A DNA stretch of 64,000 bases from the NCBI RefSeq assembly GCF_019200975.1, contig NZ_JAHTMR010000002.1, positions 231,679-295,678 of the forward strand, read 5' to 3'. Shown in pieces: positions 48,225 to 59,108 of this stretch. The stretch's first letter is position 1; each line of letters starts with the position of its first letter. The notes under the pieces were generated by a model. The model saw only the letters and a program-made list of their open reading frames with translations, was not told the origin of the DNA and did not search any database. Origin of the DNA: Pseudomonas sp. PD9R (lineage in GTDB: Bacteria; Pseudomonadota; Gammaproteobacteria; Pseudomonadales; Pseudomonadaceae). The position numbers and the translations under genes are program-made.

Positions 48225-48617
48225 TTACTGAACGGTGCGCTGGCTTTCCTGACGCAGTTCCTGAACCCCTTGGCGAGAGTCCTTCACCGCTTGTTCGGCT
48301 TTCATCGCCTGGGCTTTGCGCTCGGCGACGCGAGCGTCCCATTCGGCTTGCTCGGCCAGGGTTTTGGCTTGGTCATACTTCTTGTCGTGCATGGCGATTT
48401 CGGCTTGTTTGAGCTTGTCCTGCGCCGATTTCATTTCCACTGCGGCGAATTCAGTACCGCCAGCGCTGACCGCGTTGTTGACCGCCGATTCGGTCACGGC
48501 GAATTGCTCGGTCGGTGGATTGCCGGCGCAACCCGCCAGTACGAGGCTGCCGCCAATGGCGAGCGCGGTCATTTTCAGGTTTCGGGTAAACGAGGCTTTG
48601 CCAGTTCGGGTTTTCAT
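48225..48617 (-). CDS. DUF4398-like lipoprotein
   Basis: This 130-residue protein has a lipoprotein signal with lipobox LAGC, then an alpha-helical Ala/Lys/Glu-rich region (about 50-125) likely to form a coiled coil. The ATG at 48617 follows GGAGTTGAAG; the open frame to 48806 lacks support. It is the upstream partner of the OmpA-like lipoprotein, probably in one operon. Confidence 0.85.
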   Translation of the reverse strand: MKTRTGKASFTRNLKMTALAIGGSLVLAGCAGNPPTEQFAVTESAVNNAVSAGGTEFAAVEMKSAQDKLKQAEIAMHDKKYDQAKTLAEQAEWDARVAERKAQAMKAEQAVKDSRQGVQELRQESQRTVQ

Positions 48618-48827
48618 GGTCTTCAACTCCATTGGGCTAACTCCTGAACAACGAAAAAATCCATCCTGGGCGAGGAGCCGCAACCATCGTTTTCGGGGTG
48701 TTTTGATACGGCCGTCCCAGGGGGGGTACTTGGATTGACCCGAGGCGTTTTTTAAAAGTTCAGAGAAATTGGCCTGTCGCCGAAAAAGCTCTGATCGGAG
48801 AGACAAGGCTCTAAATCGGGGCAGAAA

Positions 48828-48912
48828 ATCAAAAGATCGCAGCCTTCGGCAGCTCCTGCAGGGAAATGCATTCCAAATGTAGGAGCTGCCGAAGGCTGCG
48901 ATCTTTTGATCT
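48828..48912. repeat. REP pair, family 1 (arms pointing apart)
   Basis: AAAAGATCGCAGCCTTCGGC comes first, then ATGTAGGAGCTGCCGAAGGC. It fills part of the 310-base gap 48618-48927. The remainder, with a CCCAGGGGGGGTAC stretch, shows no gene. Confidence 0.88.
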
Positions 48913-48927
48913 TATTGGTCGTCTGAA

Positions 48928-49272
48928 TCAGTGTTTCTGCTTGTCGCTACCCGCCGATAAATCGTGCAAATGACGACGGGACAACGCGAGAAAACGCGGG
49001 GTCGGACCGACGTCTTCATACAGCGGATCGCCTTCTTCATCGGTGGCGACCACGGTCGAGCCCTTCACATACGGAAAACTCTTTTCCAGTTCTTCCAGGG
49101 CGGCGCCGATCAGCTCTCCGAGCAGTTCTTCGGGTTGCCGTTTCGGGTACATCTCGGTAATCGCCGCTAACCGTGCGGCAGCTTCCACATCCAGATGAAT
49201 CGTGTAGCCCGTCTGGGTCAGGCGACCCTTGGCGTTTTCTTCCCAATGCTGGGCTAATTCGCGGATTTTCAT
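48928..49272 (-). CDS. Conserved small protein (annotated in pseudomonads as pilin assembly-like)
   Basis: This 114-residue acidic cytosolic protein opens with KIRELAQHWEENAKGRLT, has a segment TIHLDVEAAARLAAITEMYP resembling a ribbon-helix-helix, and ends in LSAGSDKQKH. The ATG at 49272 has GAGG before it; the longer frame to 49377 is unlikely. The pilin-related name I recall for such proteins has no support in the sequence itself. Confidence 0.72.
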   Translation of the reverse strand: MKIRELAQHWEENAKGRLTQTGYTIHLDVEAAARLAAITEMYPKRQPEELLGELIGAALEELEKSFPYVKGSTVVATDEEGDPLYEDVGPTPRFLALSRRHLHDLSAGSDKQKH

Positions 49273-49475
49273 AATGACCTCATGACGCGCCTGCTCGTGG
49301 CAGGCCGGGTGAGTATCCGGCATTGGCCGGCGACAGCCGTTGTACGGCTTACTGTTCAGACTAGCTTCAACGCCCAAGGTTTAAAGTCCCTTCGTCGTCT
49401 TGCTTGTAAGAAGCCGTTTGGAACGGCACTCTCTAGCTTCTTGGCCGCCCCGGATTTATTGCTGGAGAACTGCTG

Positions 49476-52106
49476 ATGTCTGATATTGATGCACGCTTGC
49501 GCGAAGACGTTCACCTGTTGGGTGAGCTGCTGGGCAACACCATTCGTGAACAGTACGGTGATGACTTCCTCGACAAGATCGAGCAGATCCGCAAGGGCGC
49601 CAAGGCGGACCGTCGGGGTTCGATGGATGCCGAGCTGAGCGCCAGCCTCAACCAGCTGACCGAAGACGAGTTGCTGCCAGTAGCGCGAGCGTTCAACCAG
49701 TTTCTCAACCTGGCCAACATTGCCGAGCAATACCAACTGATTCACCGCCGCGAAGAATCCAAAGCGGCCCCGTTCGAAGCACGCGTGCTGCCGGAACTGC
49801 TGGCGCGTCTGCGCGCCGAAGGGCATGGCGCCGAGTCCCTGGCCCGACAACTGGGCCGGCTGGAGATTGAGCTGGTGCTGACCGCGCACCCAACCGAAGT
49901 TGCACGGCGTACCCTGATCCAGAAGTACGACGCCATTGCTGCGCAACTGGCGGCCCTGGACCATCGCGATCTCACCGGCGCCGAGCGCGACAAGATCAAG
50001 TCGACGTTGCAGCGTTTGATCGCTGAAGCCTGGCACACCGAAGAAATCCGCCGCACGCGTCCGACCCCCGTAGACGAGGCCAAATGGGGCTTCGCGGTGA
50101 TCGAACACTCGCTGTGGCACGCCATCCCCAATTACCTGCGCAAGGCCGATCAGGCCCTGCATGCCGCCACTGGCCTGCGTTTGCCGTTAGAGGCAGCACC
50201 GATTCGCTTTGCTTCATGGATGGGCGGCGACCGCGACGGCAATCCCAACGTGACTGCGACCGTAACCCGTGAAGTGTTGTTGCTGGCACGGTGGATGGCC
50301 GCCGATTTGTACCTGCGTGATGTCGATCACCTCGCTGCCGATTTGTCGATGCAGCAAGCCAGTGACGCGCTGAAAGCCAAGTCTGGCGAGAGTGCGGAAC
50401 CGTATCGTGCGGTGCTCAAACAACTTCGCGAACGTCTGCGTGCTACACGTAACTGGGCGCATACGTCGCTGACGACACCGACGCCTGCACCCGCCGACGT
50501 CCTGCAAAACAACCGCGACCTGCTCGATCCGCTAGAACTCTGCTACCACTCGCTGCACGAATGCGGCATGGGCGTGATTGCCGACGGTCCGTTACTCGAT
50601 TGCCTGCGCCGTGCGGTGACCTTCGGCCTGTTCCTGGTGCGTCTCGATGTGCGTCAGGATTCGTCACGGCATAGCGCTGCCATGACCGAAATCACTGATT
50701 ACCTCGGCCTCGGTCGTTATGAAGACTGGAGTGAAGAGGAGCGCATCACGTTTCTGATGCGCGAACTGAGCAGCCGCCGGCCGTTGTTGCCGGCCCACTA
50801 CAAACCATCCGCCGACACCGCTGAAGTACTGGAGACCTGTAAGGTAATAGCCGCCGCGCCAGGTGCGTCCCTCGGTTCGTACGTGATCTCCATGGCGGGT
50901 GCCGCTTCCGACGTGCTGGCCGTGCAACTGCTGCTCAAAGAGTCTGGTGTGTTGCGGCCGATGCGCGTGGTGCCACTGTTCGAAACCCTCGCCGACCTCG
51001 ACAACGCCGGCCCGGTGATCGAAAAACTGTTGCTGCTGCCGGGTTATCGCTCGCGCCTGCAAGGGCCGCAGGAAGTGATGATCGGTTATTCCGACTCGGC
51101 CAAGGACGCTGGCACCACTGCGGCGGCGTGGGCGCAGTATCGGGCGCAGGAGCGTCTGGTCGACATCTGCCGCGAACAACAAGTGGAGCTGCTGCTGTTC
51201 CACGGTCGCGGCGGTACCGTGGGGCGTGGCGGCGGCCCGGCGCATGCGGCTATTCTGTCGCAGCCGCCGGGTTCGGTCGCGGGGCGTTTCCGCACCACCG
51301 AGCAGGGGGAAATGATTCGTTTCAAATTCGGCCTGCCAGACATCGCCGAACAAAACCTCAATCTGTATTTGGCTGCGGTGCTCGAAGCGACGTTGCTGCC
51401 ACCACCGCCACCCACGCCCGAGTGGCGCCATTTGATGGACGAATTAGCGGCGGATGGCGTCAGCGCTTACCGTGCCGTGGTGCGGGAAAATCCTCAATTC
51501 GTCGAGTACTTCCGCCAGTCGACCCCGGAACAGGAACTCGGTCGCTTGCCGTTGGGCAGTCGCCCGGCCAAGCGCCGCGCCGGCGGGATCGAAAGCCTGC
51601 GGGCGATCCCGTGGATTTTCGGCTGGACCCAGACCCGGCTGATGCTGCCGGCCTGGCTCGGTTGGGAGGCCGCGCTCAGCAAGGCACTGGAGCGCGGCGA
51701 AGGTGAGCTGTTGGGGCAAATGCGCGAGCAATGGCCGTTCTTCCGTACCCGTATCGACATGTTGGAAATGGTGCTGGCCAAGGCCGATGCGGACATCGCC
51801 CAGTCCTACGATGAGCGTCTGGTCGAGCCGAACTTGTTGCCGTTGGGCGCGCACTTACGCGACCTATTGTCGCAGGCATGCGCCATCGTGCTTGGGCTGA
51901 CCGGTCAGTCTCAGCTACTGGCACATAGCCCAGATACCCTGGAATTCATCCGTTTACGCAACACTTACCTCGACCCGCTTCATCTATTGCAGGCCGAATT
52001 GCTGGCACGTTCGCGACAACAGGATGTGGCACAGGGCAGCCCGGTAGAGCAGGCGCTGCTGGTGTCTGTGGCGGGGATTGCCGCCGGATTGCGAAATACC
52101 GGCTAA
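49476..52106 (+). CDS. ppc: Phosphoenolpyruvate carboxylase
   Basis: This 876-residue enzyme converts phosphoenolpyruvate and bicarbonate to oxaloacetate, replenishing the citric acid cycle. It has the catalytic His in [33 protein letters not shown] and [16 protein letters not shown], the known signatures. The ribosome site GGAG stands eight bases before the ATG. Confidence 0.97.
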   Translation: MSDIDARLREDVHLLGELLGNTIREQYGDDFLDKIEQIRKGAKADRRGSMDAELSASLNQLTEDELLPVARAFNQFLNLANIAEQYQLIHRREESKAAPFEARVLPELLARLRAEGHGAESLARQLGRLEIELVLTAHPTEVARRTLIQKYDAIAAQLAALDHRDLTGAERDKIKSTLQRLIAEAWHTEEIRRTRPTPVDEAKWGFAVIEHSLWHAIPNYLRKADQALHAATGLRLPLEAAPIRFASWMGGDRDGNPNVTATVTREVLLLARWMAADLYLRDVDHLAADLSMQQASDALKAKSGESAEPYRAVLKQLRERLRATRNWAHTSLTTPTPAPADVLQNNRDLLDPLELCYHSLHECGMGVIADGPLLDCLRRAVTFGLFLVRLDVRQDSSRHSAAMTEITDYLGLGRYEDWSEEERITFLMRELSSRRPLLPAHYKPSADTAEVLETCKVIAAAPGASLGSYVISMAGAASDVLAVQLLLKESGVLRPMRVVPLFETLADLDNAGPVIEKLLLLPGYRSRLQGPQEVMIGYSDSAKDAGTTAAAWAQYRAQERLVDICREQQVELLLFHGRGGTVGRGGGPAHAAILSQPPGSVAGRFRTTEQGEMIRFKFGLPDIAEQNLNLYLAAVLEATLLPPPPPTPEWRHLMDELAADGVSAYRAVVRENPQFVEYFRQSTPEQELGRLPLGSRPAKRRAGGIESLRAIPWIFGWTQTRLMLPAWLGWEAALSKALERGEGELLGQMREQWPFFRTRIDMLEMVLAKADADIAQSYDERLVEPNLLPLGAHLRDLLSQACAIVLGLTGQSQLLAHSPDTLEFIRLRNTYLDPLHLLQAELLARSRQQDVAQGSPVEQALLVSVAGIAAGLRNTG

Positions 52107-53042
<936 letters not shown>

Positions 53043-53061
53043 AAAGTCTGAGCGCTTTATC

Positions 53062-53085
53062 TTCTACGGCCCGCTTGCGGGCCGT
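53062..53085 (+). terminator. Hairpin after adk
   Basis: CTACGGCCCGC and GCGGGCCGTAG form a long GC-rich stem with a very short loop, followed by TTGTTTAT. Confidence 0.7.
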
Positions 53086-53135
53086 AGTTGTTTATACTGA
53101 CGCACTTTTTTCTGACCTCTCTTACGGAAACATCG

Positions 53136-53810
53136 ATGAGTACCTTGCTGGCCCTGGACACCGCGACTGAAGCTTGCTCCGTTGCCTTGCTGCATGACGG
53201 CAAAGTCACGAGCCATTACGAGGTGATCCCGCGCCTGCATGCGCAGAAGTTGCTGCCGATGATCCAGCAACTGCTGGCCGATGCCGGCACCACGCTGCAA
53301 GCGGTCGATGCCATCGCTTTCGGCCGTGGGCCGGGCGCATTTACCGGCGTGCGCATCGCCATCGGTGTGGTGCAAGGCCTGGCGTTTGCCCTGGATCGCC
53401 CGGTGTTGCCGGTGTCGAACCTGGCAGTGCTGGCCCAGCGTGCTTATCGCGAGCATGGTGCCCATCAAGTCGCGGCTGCCATCGATGCGCGGATGGACGA
53501 AGTGTATTGGGGTTGCTACCGCGAGACGGCGGGGGAGATGCGATTGGCGGGCGCTGAAGCCGTGTTGCCACCGGAAGTGGCGGCATTGCCGACAGATGCC
53601 AGCGGCGAATGGTTTGGCGCGGGCACCGGTTGGGGGTATGCCGAGCGCATCGCCGTTAACCTGAGTGGCCACGACGCGGGCATGTTGCCCCATGCCGAAG
53701 ACTTGCTGACCCTGGCGCGGTTCGCCTGGGCGCGTGGCGAGGCGATCGTGGCCGATGAAGCGCAGCCGGTTTATCTGCGCGATAAAGTCGCGACGCCCAA
53801 GGCGCGGTGA
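53136..53810 (+). CDS. tsaB: tRNA threonylcarbamoyladenosine biosynthesis protein TsaB
   Basis: This 224-residue actin-like ASKHA protein begins STLLALDTATEACSVAL and has GRGPGAFTGVRIA, typical of TsaB. It partners TsaD and TsaE in making the t6A base at position 37 of tRNAs. The ATG at 53136 is chosen over the open frame to 53088. Confidence 0.94.
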   Translation: MSTLLALDTATEACSVALLHDGKVTSHYEVIPRLHAQKLLPMIQQLLADAGTTLQAVDAIAFGRGPGAFTGVRIAIGVVQGLAFALDRPVLPVSNLAVLAQRAYREHGAHQVAAAIDARMDEVYWGCYRETAGEMRLAGAEAVLPPEVAALPTDASGEWFGAGTGWGYAERIAVNLSGHDAGMLPHAEDLLTLARFAWARGEAIVADEAQPVYLRDKVATPKAR

Positions 53811-53834
53811 ATACTCGGTACCGTGTCAAACTAT

Positions 53835-53900
53835 TCGCGGGCAAGCCTCGCTCCTACAGGCCTGCGCAAAACCTTGTAGGAGCGAGGCTTGCCCCCGAAG
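53835..53900. repeat. REP pair, family 2 (arms pointing apart)
   Basis: CGCGGGCAAGCCTCGCTCCT is followed by TTGTAGGAGCGAGGCTTGCC. The rest of the gap to 54044 is AT-rich and shows no gene. Confidence 0.88.
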
Positions 53901-54044
53901 ACGATCTCATTGACAAGCCAATCGTCAGTTTCTAACCCCGGCTTTTAAACCTTTTGCTTTTTATGTGTTCTAGTTATCACTCGGCTGTTTGCGAAGTGGG
54001 ATATGCGCCACTAAACTGCCATCACTGATACCGAGCATGCACTT

Positions 54045-54350
54045 ATGCGTATAGACGGCGTTTCCTCTCAGTCCTACCCCATCAAGCGCAAGCCCCGCAA
54101 AGGCTCAGTGGTGGAAGACGAGTCTGTCGATATCGAAGGCGAGCTGGAGTTTCCGTCCGAAGAGCAACTGGCCGCCCGTGCCGCCAAAGCCTCTGCGCAA
54201 AAACTGAGCAATCTTCCCGCCCGTCAGCAGGACATGCTTTACCACCGTGCCATGAGCAAAAGTGTGGCGATGGCCCTGGCCAGCTACCTGAGCACCGCCG
54301 GTTTCGTCGATTGGGATGCGGAAGTGCTGGGTCTCGACCTGTATATCTGA
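54045..54350 (+). CDS. Hypothetical protein, coupled to DUF72 gene
   Basis: This 101-residue protein has a basic N-terminal third (KRKPRKG), an acidic middle (EDESVDIEGELEF) and a helical C-terminus. No family is recognised. Its stop overlaps the next ATG as TGATG, so the two are translated together. Confidence 0.72.
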   Translation: MRIDGVSSQSYPIKRKPRKGSVVEDESVDIEGELEFPSEEQLAARAAKASAQKLSNLPARQQDMLYHRAMSKSVAMALASYLSTAGFVDWDAEVLGLDLYI

Positions 54351-55210
54351 TGTTGCTGCCTTACTACCTCGGTTGCCCGTCCTGGAGTGAAAACGCCTGG
54401 CGCGATTACCTGTATCCGCCCGACGCCAAACCCGCCGAATTTCTAAATCTTTATTCTCAAGTATTCAACGCCGTGGAAGGCAATACGACCTTCTACGCGA
54501 GTCCGGCTGCCAGCACCGTGCAACGTTGGGCCGAAACCCTGCCCGAGCACTTTCGCTTCACCGCCAAGTTCCCCGGCGACATCAGCCACGGCGGGGATCT
54601 GCGCGAACAACTGACCGCCGCTGAAACCTTCACCCGGTTGCTCAGCCCTCTGGGTGAGCGAGTGTCGCCGCTGTGGTTGCAGCTCTCGAAAAGCTTTACA
54701 CCACAACGCTTGCCCGAGCTGGCCGGGTTCATCGATGCCCTGGAGCGGCCATTGGCGGTGGAAGTGCGGCATGACGATTTCTTCGCCAAGGGTGACAGCG
54801 AGCGGAGGCTCAATCGCTTGCTGCTTGATCGCGGCGTCGAGCGCATTTGCCTCGATCCGCGCGCGCTTTTTAGCTGCACCTCGACCGATGCGTCGGTGCT
54901 CCACGCCCAATCGAAAAAGCCCAGGGTTCCGACACGCCCGGCGGCGTTTACGCAATTTCCGCAGGTACGTTTTATCGGTCATCCGCAACTGGAGGCCAAT
55001 GATCCGTTTCTTGAGCCGTGGGTGGAGAAAATCGCCGCGTGGATCGAAGAGGGCCGCACGCCGTACATCTTCCTGCACACCGCCGACAACGTGCTGGCAG
55101 CGAAACTGGCGCAACGTTTCCACGCCAGATTGATGCTGCGTTTGCCTGGCTTGCCAGCGCTGCCTGAGCTATACAGAGAACCCTCCGCGGAGCAACTTGG
55201 CCTGCTCTGA
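54350..55210 (+). CDS. DUF72 family protein
   Basis: This 286-residue TIM-barrel-like protein opens with YLGCPSWSENAW and has NAVEGNTTFYASP and FRFTAKFPGDISH, the DUF72 hallmarks. The function of the family is not established. Confidence 0.88.
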   Translation: MLLPYYLGCPSWSENAWRDYLYPPDAKPAEFLNLYSQVFNAVEGNTTFYASPAASTVQRWAETLPEHFRFTAKFPGDISHGGDLREQLTAAETFTRLLSPLGERVSPLWLQLSKSFTPQRLPELAGFIDALERPLAVEVRHDDFFAKGDSERRLNRLLLDRGVERICLDPRALFSCTSTDASVLHAQSKKPRVPTRPAAFTQFPQVRFIGHPQLEANDPFLEPWVEKIAAWIEEGRTPYIFLHTADNVLAAKLAQRFHARLMLRLPGLPALPELYREPSAEQLGLL

Positions 55211-55243
55211 AGCGGATTCGTTCCCCTTTCCAGGAGCCTGCCA

Positions 55244-56065
55244 ATGGACGCGCAAACCCTTCGAGCCCAAGCCTTCAAAGCCCTGCACGAGCGCAACGGT
55301 GCCTTCGTCATTCCCAATCCGTGGGACGCCGGTTCGGCAAAAATGCTCGCCAGCCTGGGCTTCGAGGCGCTGGCGACTACCAGTGCCGGTTATGCTTTTT
55401 CCAAGGCGCGTCCCGATGGCGGGCTGTCCCTGGACGACACCTTGATGAACGTTCAGGCGATTGTCGCGGCCTCTGACCTGCCCGTCGCGGTCGATCTGGA
55501 AAACGGTTTTGCCGACAACCCGGCGGACTGCGCAAAAAGTATTTTACGGGCCGCAGAAGTCGGCGCGGTCGGTGGTTCGATTGAAGACGCCACGGGCCGT
55601 GAAGAAGGCCCGATCTACTGTTTCGAGCATGCCGTGGCACGCATCGAGTCCGCCGTCGCTGCCGCCCGCAGCTTGCCGTTCCCTTTCACGCTGACGGCGC
55701 GAGCCGAGAACTTTCTGCATGGCAATCCCGACCTCGACGACACCATTCGCCGCTTGCAGGCATTTGGCGAAGCCGGTGCCGGCGTGCTGTATGCGCCGGG
55801 CCTGCGCAGCGCTGAAGACGTACTGGCGGTGGTGCGTGCCGTGGCACCAAAACCGGTCAACGTGTTGATGTCCGGCGGCTTGAAACTGACGGTACAGCAG
55901 TTGAGCGAAATGGGCGTCAAACGCATCAGTGTCGGTTCAGCGCTGGCACTGGCGGCCTATGGCGAATTTTTCCGCGCCGCCGAAGAGATCCGCGATTCGG
56001 GCACGTTCAGCTTCACCTCCCGCTCCATGCCGTTCCAGCAGGCCAACTCACTGTTCAAAGGCTGA
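55244..56065 (+). CDS. Isocitrate lyase/PEP mutase superfamily enzyme
   Basis: This 273-residue PEP mutase/ICL-fold enzyme has PNPWDAGSAKML at the N-terminus, DLENGFAD for metal binding, GGSIEDATGR, and FTLTARAENFL. The isocitrate lyase signature KKCGH is absent, so isocitrate lyase activity is unlikely. An oxaloacetate decarboxylase or a 2-methylisocitrate lyase-like C-C lyase is possible. Confidence 0.85.
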   Translation: MDAQTLRAQAFKALHERNGAFVIPNPWDAGSAKMLASLGFEALATTSAGYAFSKARPDGGLSLDDTLMNVQAIVAASDLPVAVDLENGFADNPADCAKSILRAAEVGAVGGSIEDATGREEGPIYCFEHAVARIESAVAAARSLPFPFTLTARAENFLHGNPDLDDTIRRLQAFGEAGAGVLYAPGLRSAEDVLAVVRAVAPKPVNVLMSGGLKLTVQQLSEMGVKRISVGSALALAAYGEFFRAAEEIRDSGTFSFTSRSMPFQQANSLFKG

Positions 56066-56067
56066 AC

Positions 56068-56763
56068 ATGCGATTTGCCAGAGTGTTGTCGGTGCTGGCA
56101 TTGATCATGGGCGCGGCGACGGTGAGTGTCTGGCGCGGTTGGGTCTCGTTGCCGCCGCAATGGAATCCCTGGGCACCGCTGGACGTGAAGGCGGCTCCGA
56201 ACCTGTTGACCCGCTACAAGCTGATGCGGCTGCGCGATGATCCGCAGCTATGCACGCAGGCCTTGAGCAGCTCCGGATTACGCGTGATCCGCCAGGCCAA
56301 CAATCCTGACGCCAAATGCCCGTTAACCGATGCCCTGCGTGTACAAGGTGGCGACGTGGCCCTGAGCAGCAGTTTTCTCGCCAGTTGTCGCCTGGCGGTG
56401 TCCTTTGCACTGTTCGAGCGTCACGCGCTGCAACCCGCCGCGCAGGCGATCTATGGGCAAGCGGTCACGCGGGTCGATCATCTTGGCAGTTTCGCCTGCC
56501 GTAATGTCTACGGCCGCGAGACCGGCAGGCTCAGCCAGCATGCTTCGGCCAATGCGCTGGATATCTCCGGTTTCCGCCTGGCCGATGGCCGAACCATCAG
56601 CGTGCTCAAGGATTGGCCAAAGGACAACCGCGATGCGCAGTTTCTAAGACGGGTTCGCGATGGCGCCTGCGACCTGTTCAGTGTGGTGTTGAGCCCGGAT
56701 TACAACGCTGCCCATCGCAACCACTTTCATGTGGATGTGGGGCCCTGGTGGCTTTGTAGGTAA
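56068..56763 (+). CDS. Extensin-like C-terminal domain protein
   Basis: This 231-residue exported protein has an N-terminal hydrophobic segment (signal or anchor). Its domain has SQHASANALDISGFRL and HRNHFHVDVGPWWLC. The paired H/D residues resemble a D-Ala-D-Ala peptidase-type zinc site, and the family is probably active on the cell wall. It starts 2 bases after the lyase-like gene ends. Confidence 0.85.
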   Translation: MRFARVLSVLALIMGAATVSVWRGWVSLPPQWNPWAPLDVKAAPNLLTRYKLMRLRDDPQLCTQALSSSGLRVIRQANNPDAKCPLTDALRVQGGDVALSSSFLASCRLAVSFALFERHALQPAAQAIYGQAVTRVDHLGSFACRNVYGRETGRLSQHASANALDISGFRLADGRTISVLKDWPKDNRDAQFLRRVRDGACDLFSVVLSPDYNAAHRNHFHVDVGPWWLCR

Positions 56764-56790
56764 GGAGGTCGCAGAGGCGATCGCCGAGGG

Positions 56791-57411
56791 TCAGGCAGCG
56801 AGGCGCAGGTTCTGCAGGATGATCGGGCGCGCCCAACCATTATCGAAATCGAGTTGTTTCTGTTGTTCAACCAGTTCTTCAGGCGAGAACGGCGGGAAAG
56901 GCTTGTCCAGCAGATCGAGGTCGAACTCGGCAATTGGCAAGTGCAACGGGCGCGGTTGTGGTGCCGGGCCGGCTGCTGGCACTGGCTGACCGGCGGTCAA
57001 CACGATCGGACGTACCCAGCCGCTTTCGAAGTTCTGTTGTTTTTGCTGCGCCGCGATTTCTTGCGGCGGGAACGGTGGGAAAGGTTTGTCGGCCAGGTCC
57101 ATTTCGAACTCGGCAATTGGCAGGAACAGCGGCTCGGGTGGGCGAACGATAGTGTCCGTCACATCGCATTCACGCTGGGACACGATATGCGCGAGCAAGT
57201 CGCTGCCAACGGTGGGTTCAACAGGGCTTTCGAGATCGACAGGTGGGAAGTTCAGCGATTCAGGCAGCACATCACCCGACTGTTCGGCCAGCGCACGGGC
57301 AAAGAAATCCTGCCAGATGTGACTGACGCCGCTCAGGGCCTGGGTGTTTCGCAGGTTGTAGTCGCCGTAGGGCGAGATAAAACCTGTGAATGTGGGTTGA
57401 ATGTCTGACAT
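56791..57411 (-). CDS. Protein with two 47-residue repeats, unknown function
   Basis: This 206-residue protein has no signal peptide. Residues 92-138 and 153-199 are direct repeats, 31 of 47 identical, each with LPIAEF, DKPFPPF, QQKQ, and GW-RPI. They are joined by a Pro/Ala linker. The N-terminal 90 residues are different and acidic. No family is recognised. The repeat, rich in Pro and hydrophobic patches, suggests a docking or scaffold role. Confidence 0.78.
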   Translation of the reverse strand: MSDIQPTFTGFISPYGDYNLRNTQALSGVSHIWQDFFARALAEQSGDVLPESLNFPPVDLESPVEPTVGSDLLAHIVSQRECDVTDTIVRPPEPLFLPIAEFEMDLADKPFPPFPPQEIAAQQKQQNFESGWVRPIVLTAGQPVPAAGPAPQPRPLHLPIAEFDLDLLDKPFPPFSPEELVEQQKQLDFDNGWARPIILQNLRLAA

Positions 57412-57504
57412 TGCTCTCGGTCGACGCTCAGGTCTGGCAAAATGCTCGATAGTTTTGTTATCGGCCGTTTTTGCCGATCATTAATTTTTTGAGCGTGTTT
57501 TCTG

Positions 57505-58287
57505 ATGATTGATCAACCTGCGGCCTGCCGCATCCATGTCGAGGCCCTGAGTGCGGCTTTCGAGCCACAAGCCGAGCAATGGGCCGAACGCCTGGGGTTG
57601 CCGTTGCGGGTGACTGACGGCGAGTTTGCCTTGCAGGTGGGTGAGCAGGGTTTGCAGCTGCAACAGCTGGGGCCGGACGCGCCAGGCCCGGTGCGGGTGG
57701 ACTTCGTCGAAGGTGGCGCGGCGCATCGTCGGTTGTATGGCGGTGGCAGCGGGCAAATGATTGCCAAGGCGGTGGGCGTCGCCCAAGGCGTGCGTCCGCG
57801 CGTTCTGGATGCCACGGCAGGCCTGGGCAAGGATGCGTTCGTGCTGGCCAGCCTGGGTTGCGAGATGAGCCTGATCGAGCGTCAGCCGCTGATTGGTGCC
57901 TTGCTCGAAGATGGCCTGGAGCGTGGCGCGGAAGATTTTGACGTGGCGCCGATCGTGGCGCGCATGCGTCTGCTCAAGGGCAACTCGATTGAGGTGATGC
58001 GCAACTGGGAAGGTGAACCACCGCAGGTGATCTACCTTGACCCGATGTTCCCGCACCGTGAAAAAACCGCGCTGGTGAAGAAGGAAATGCGCCTGTTCCG
58101 GCCACTGGTGGGTGATGATCCTGATGCGCCGGCGTTGCTTGAAGCCGCACTGGCCCTGGCCAGCCACCGCGTGGTGGTCAAGCGCCCGCGCAAGGCACCG
58201 TGCATTCAAGGGCCGAAGCCGAGTCATGCGCTGGATGGTAAATCCAGCCGGTATGACATTTATCCGAAAAAGGCGCTCAAGCCTTAA
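57505..58287 (+). CDS. rsmJ: 16S rRNA m2G1516 methyltransferase RsmJ
   Basis: This 260-residue class I SAM methyltransferase has the SAM loop [16 protein letters not shown], the catalytic motif YLDPMFP and the C-terminal RPRKAPC. It modifies a guanine near the 3' end of 16S rRNA. It is divergent from the repeat protein gene. Confidence 0.93.
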   Translation: MIDQPAACRIHVEALSAAFEPQAEQWAERLGLPLRVTDGEFALQVGEQGLQLQQLGPDAPGPVRVDFVEGGAAHRRLYGGGSGQMIAKAVGVAQGVRPRVLDATAGLGKDAFVLASLGCEMSLIERQPLIGALLEDGLERGAEDFDVAPIVARMRLLKGNSIEVMRNWEGEPPQVIYLDPMFPHREKTALVKKEMRLFRPLVGDDPDAPALLEAALALASHRVVVKRPRKAPCIQGPKPSHALDGKSSRYDIYPKKALKP

Positions 58288-58364
58288 AAGATCGCAGCTT
58301 GCGGCAGCTCAGGATTGGGTTTGCATCGCCCGATGTAGGAGCTGCAGAAGGCTGCGATCTTTTT
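58286..58364. repeat. REP pair, family 1 (arms pointing apart)
   Basis: AAAGATCGCAGCTTGCGGCA is followed by GATGTAGGAGCTGCAGAAGG, with a shortened second arm. It lies between convergent rsmJ and the tetR gene. Confidence 0.85.
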
Positions 58365-58379
58365 GCAGACAGCGCTGAA

Positions 58380-59015
58380 TCAAGGCCGATAAGCCCGCAT
58401 AAACAACGCCACCACTTCCTGCACATGGCTCTCGGCCGCCTCTCCGGTCAGCGGCTCGCCGCAGCCATACAACAAGCGAAAATTCCCCGCACCCTTGAGC
58501 AGGCAAAAGAAGTGCTCCGCCGCGTTGTGCGGTTTGTCGATGCTCAGCGCGCCACTCTGATCGACCTTGGTCAGCAAGCGTTCCATGCCATGCAGCATGC
58601 GCTGCGGCCCAGCCTCGAAGAAGATCAGCGAGAGTTTCGGGTCCTGGCTCCCCAGCGTCATCATCAATCGATGCAGGTTCACCGATTCATCGCTGTTGAT
58701 CAGCTGATGAAACCCGCGCGCGATGTTCAGCAGCACGGCTTCCACGGCCACGCCGTCAGGCAACTCGAAAAACAGCGTCGGCAACTGCTCTTCGCACTTG
58801 GCCACCACGGCGGCGGAGAACAGCGTCTCCTTGTCGTTGAAATGGCTGTAGACGGTCAGCTTCGACACACCGGCCTCGGCCGCCACGGCGTCCATGCTGG
58901 TGCTGGCGTAACCCTTGGTCAGAAACAGAGTTTTCGCCGCATCGAGGATCGCCTGGCGCTTGGCCAGATCCTTGGGACGGCCCGGGCCGTTAGGTGCTGA
59001 AAGATTGTTCGGCAT
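58380..59015 (-). CDS. TetR family regulator of the RND efflux operon
   Basis: This 211-residue protein has a TetR DNA-binding domain (QAILDAAKTLFLTKGYASTS, and VSKLTVYSHFNDKETLF). It is divergent from the efflux genes and shares their 93-base promoter region, which holds a perfect 14-base palindrome. Repression of efflux relieved by a substrate is the usual logic. Confidence 0.92.
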   Translation of the reverse strand: MPNNLSAPNGPGRPKDLAKRQAILDAAKTLFLTKGYASTSMDAVAAEAGVSKLTVYSHFNDKETLFSAAVVAKCEEQLPTLFFELPDGVAVEAVLLNIARGFHQLINSDESVNLHRLMMTLGSQDPKLSLIFFEAGPQRMLHGMERLLTKVDQSGALSIDKPHNAAEHFFCLLKGAGNFRLLYGCGEPLTGEAAESHVQEVVALFMRAYRP

Positions 59016-59057
59016 ATTCGCTTTTATTACTGGACTGGTGAGTTTGCTATTAATAAC

Positions 59058-59071
59058 ATACTGGCCAGTAT
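59058..59071. promoter_or_regulatory. TetR operator candidate
   Basis: ATACTGGCCAGTAT is a perfect 14-base palindrome between the divergent tetR and efflux genes. A partial related site TTACTGGACTGG lies at about 59027-59038, nearer the tetR start. Confidence 0.7.
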
Positions 59072-59108
59072 AATTATTCCAAGCACCATTAGCGAAAGGT
59101 CCTTCACC

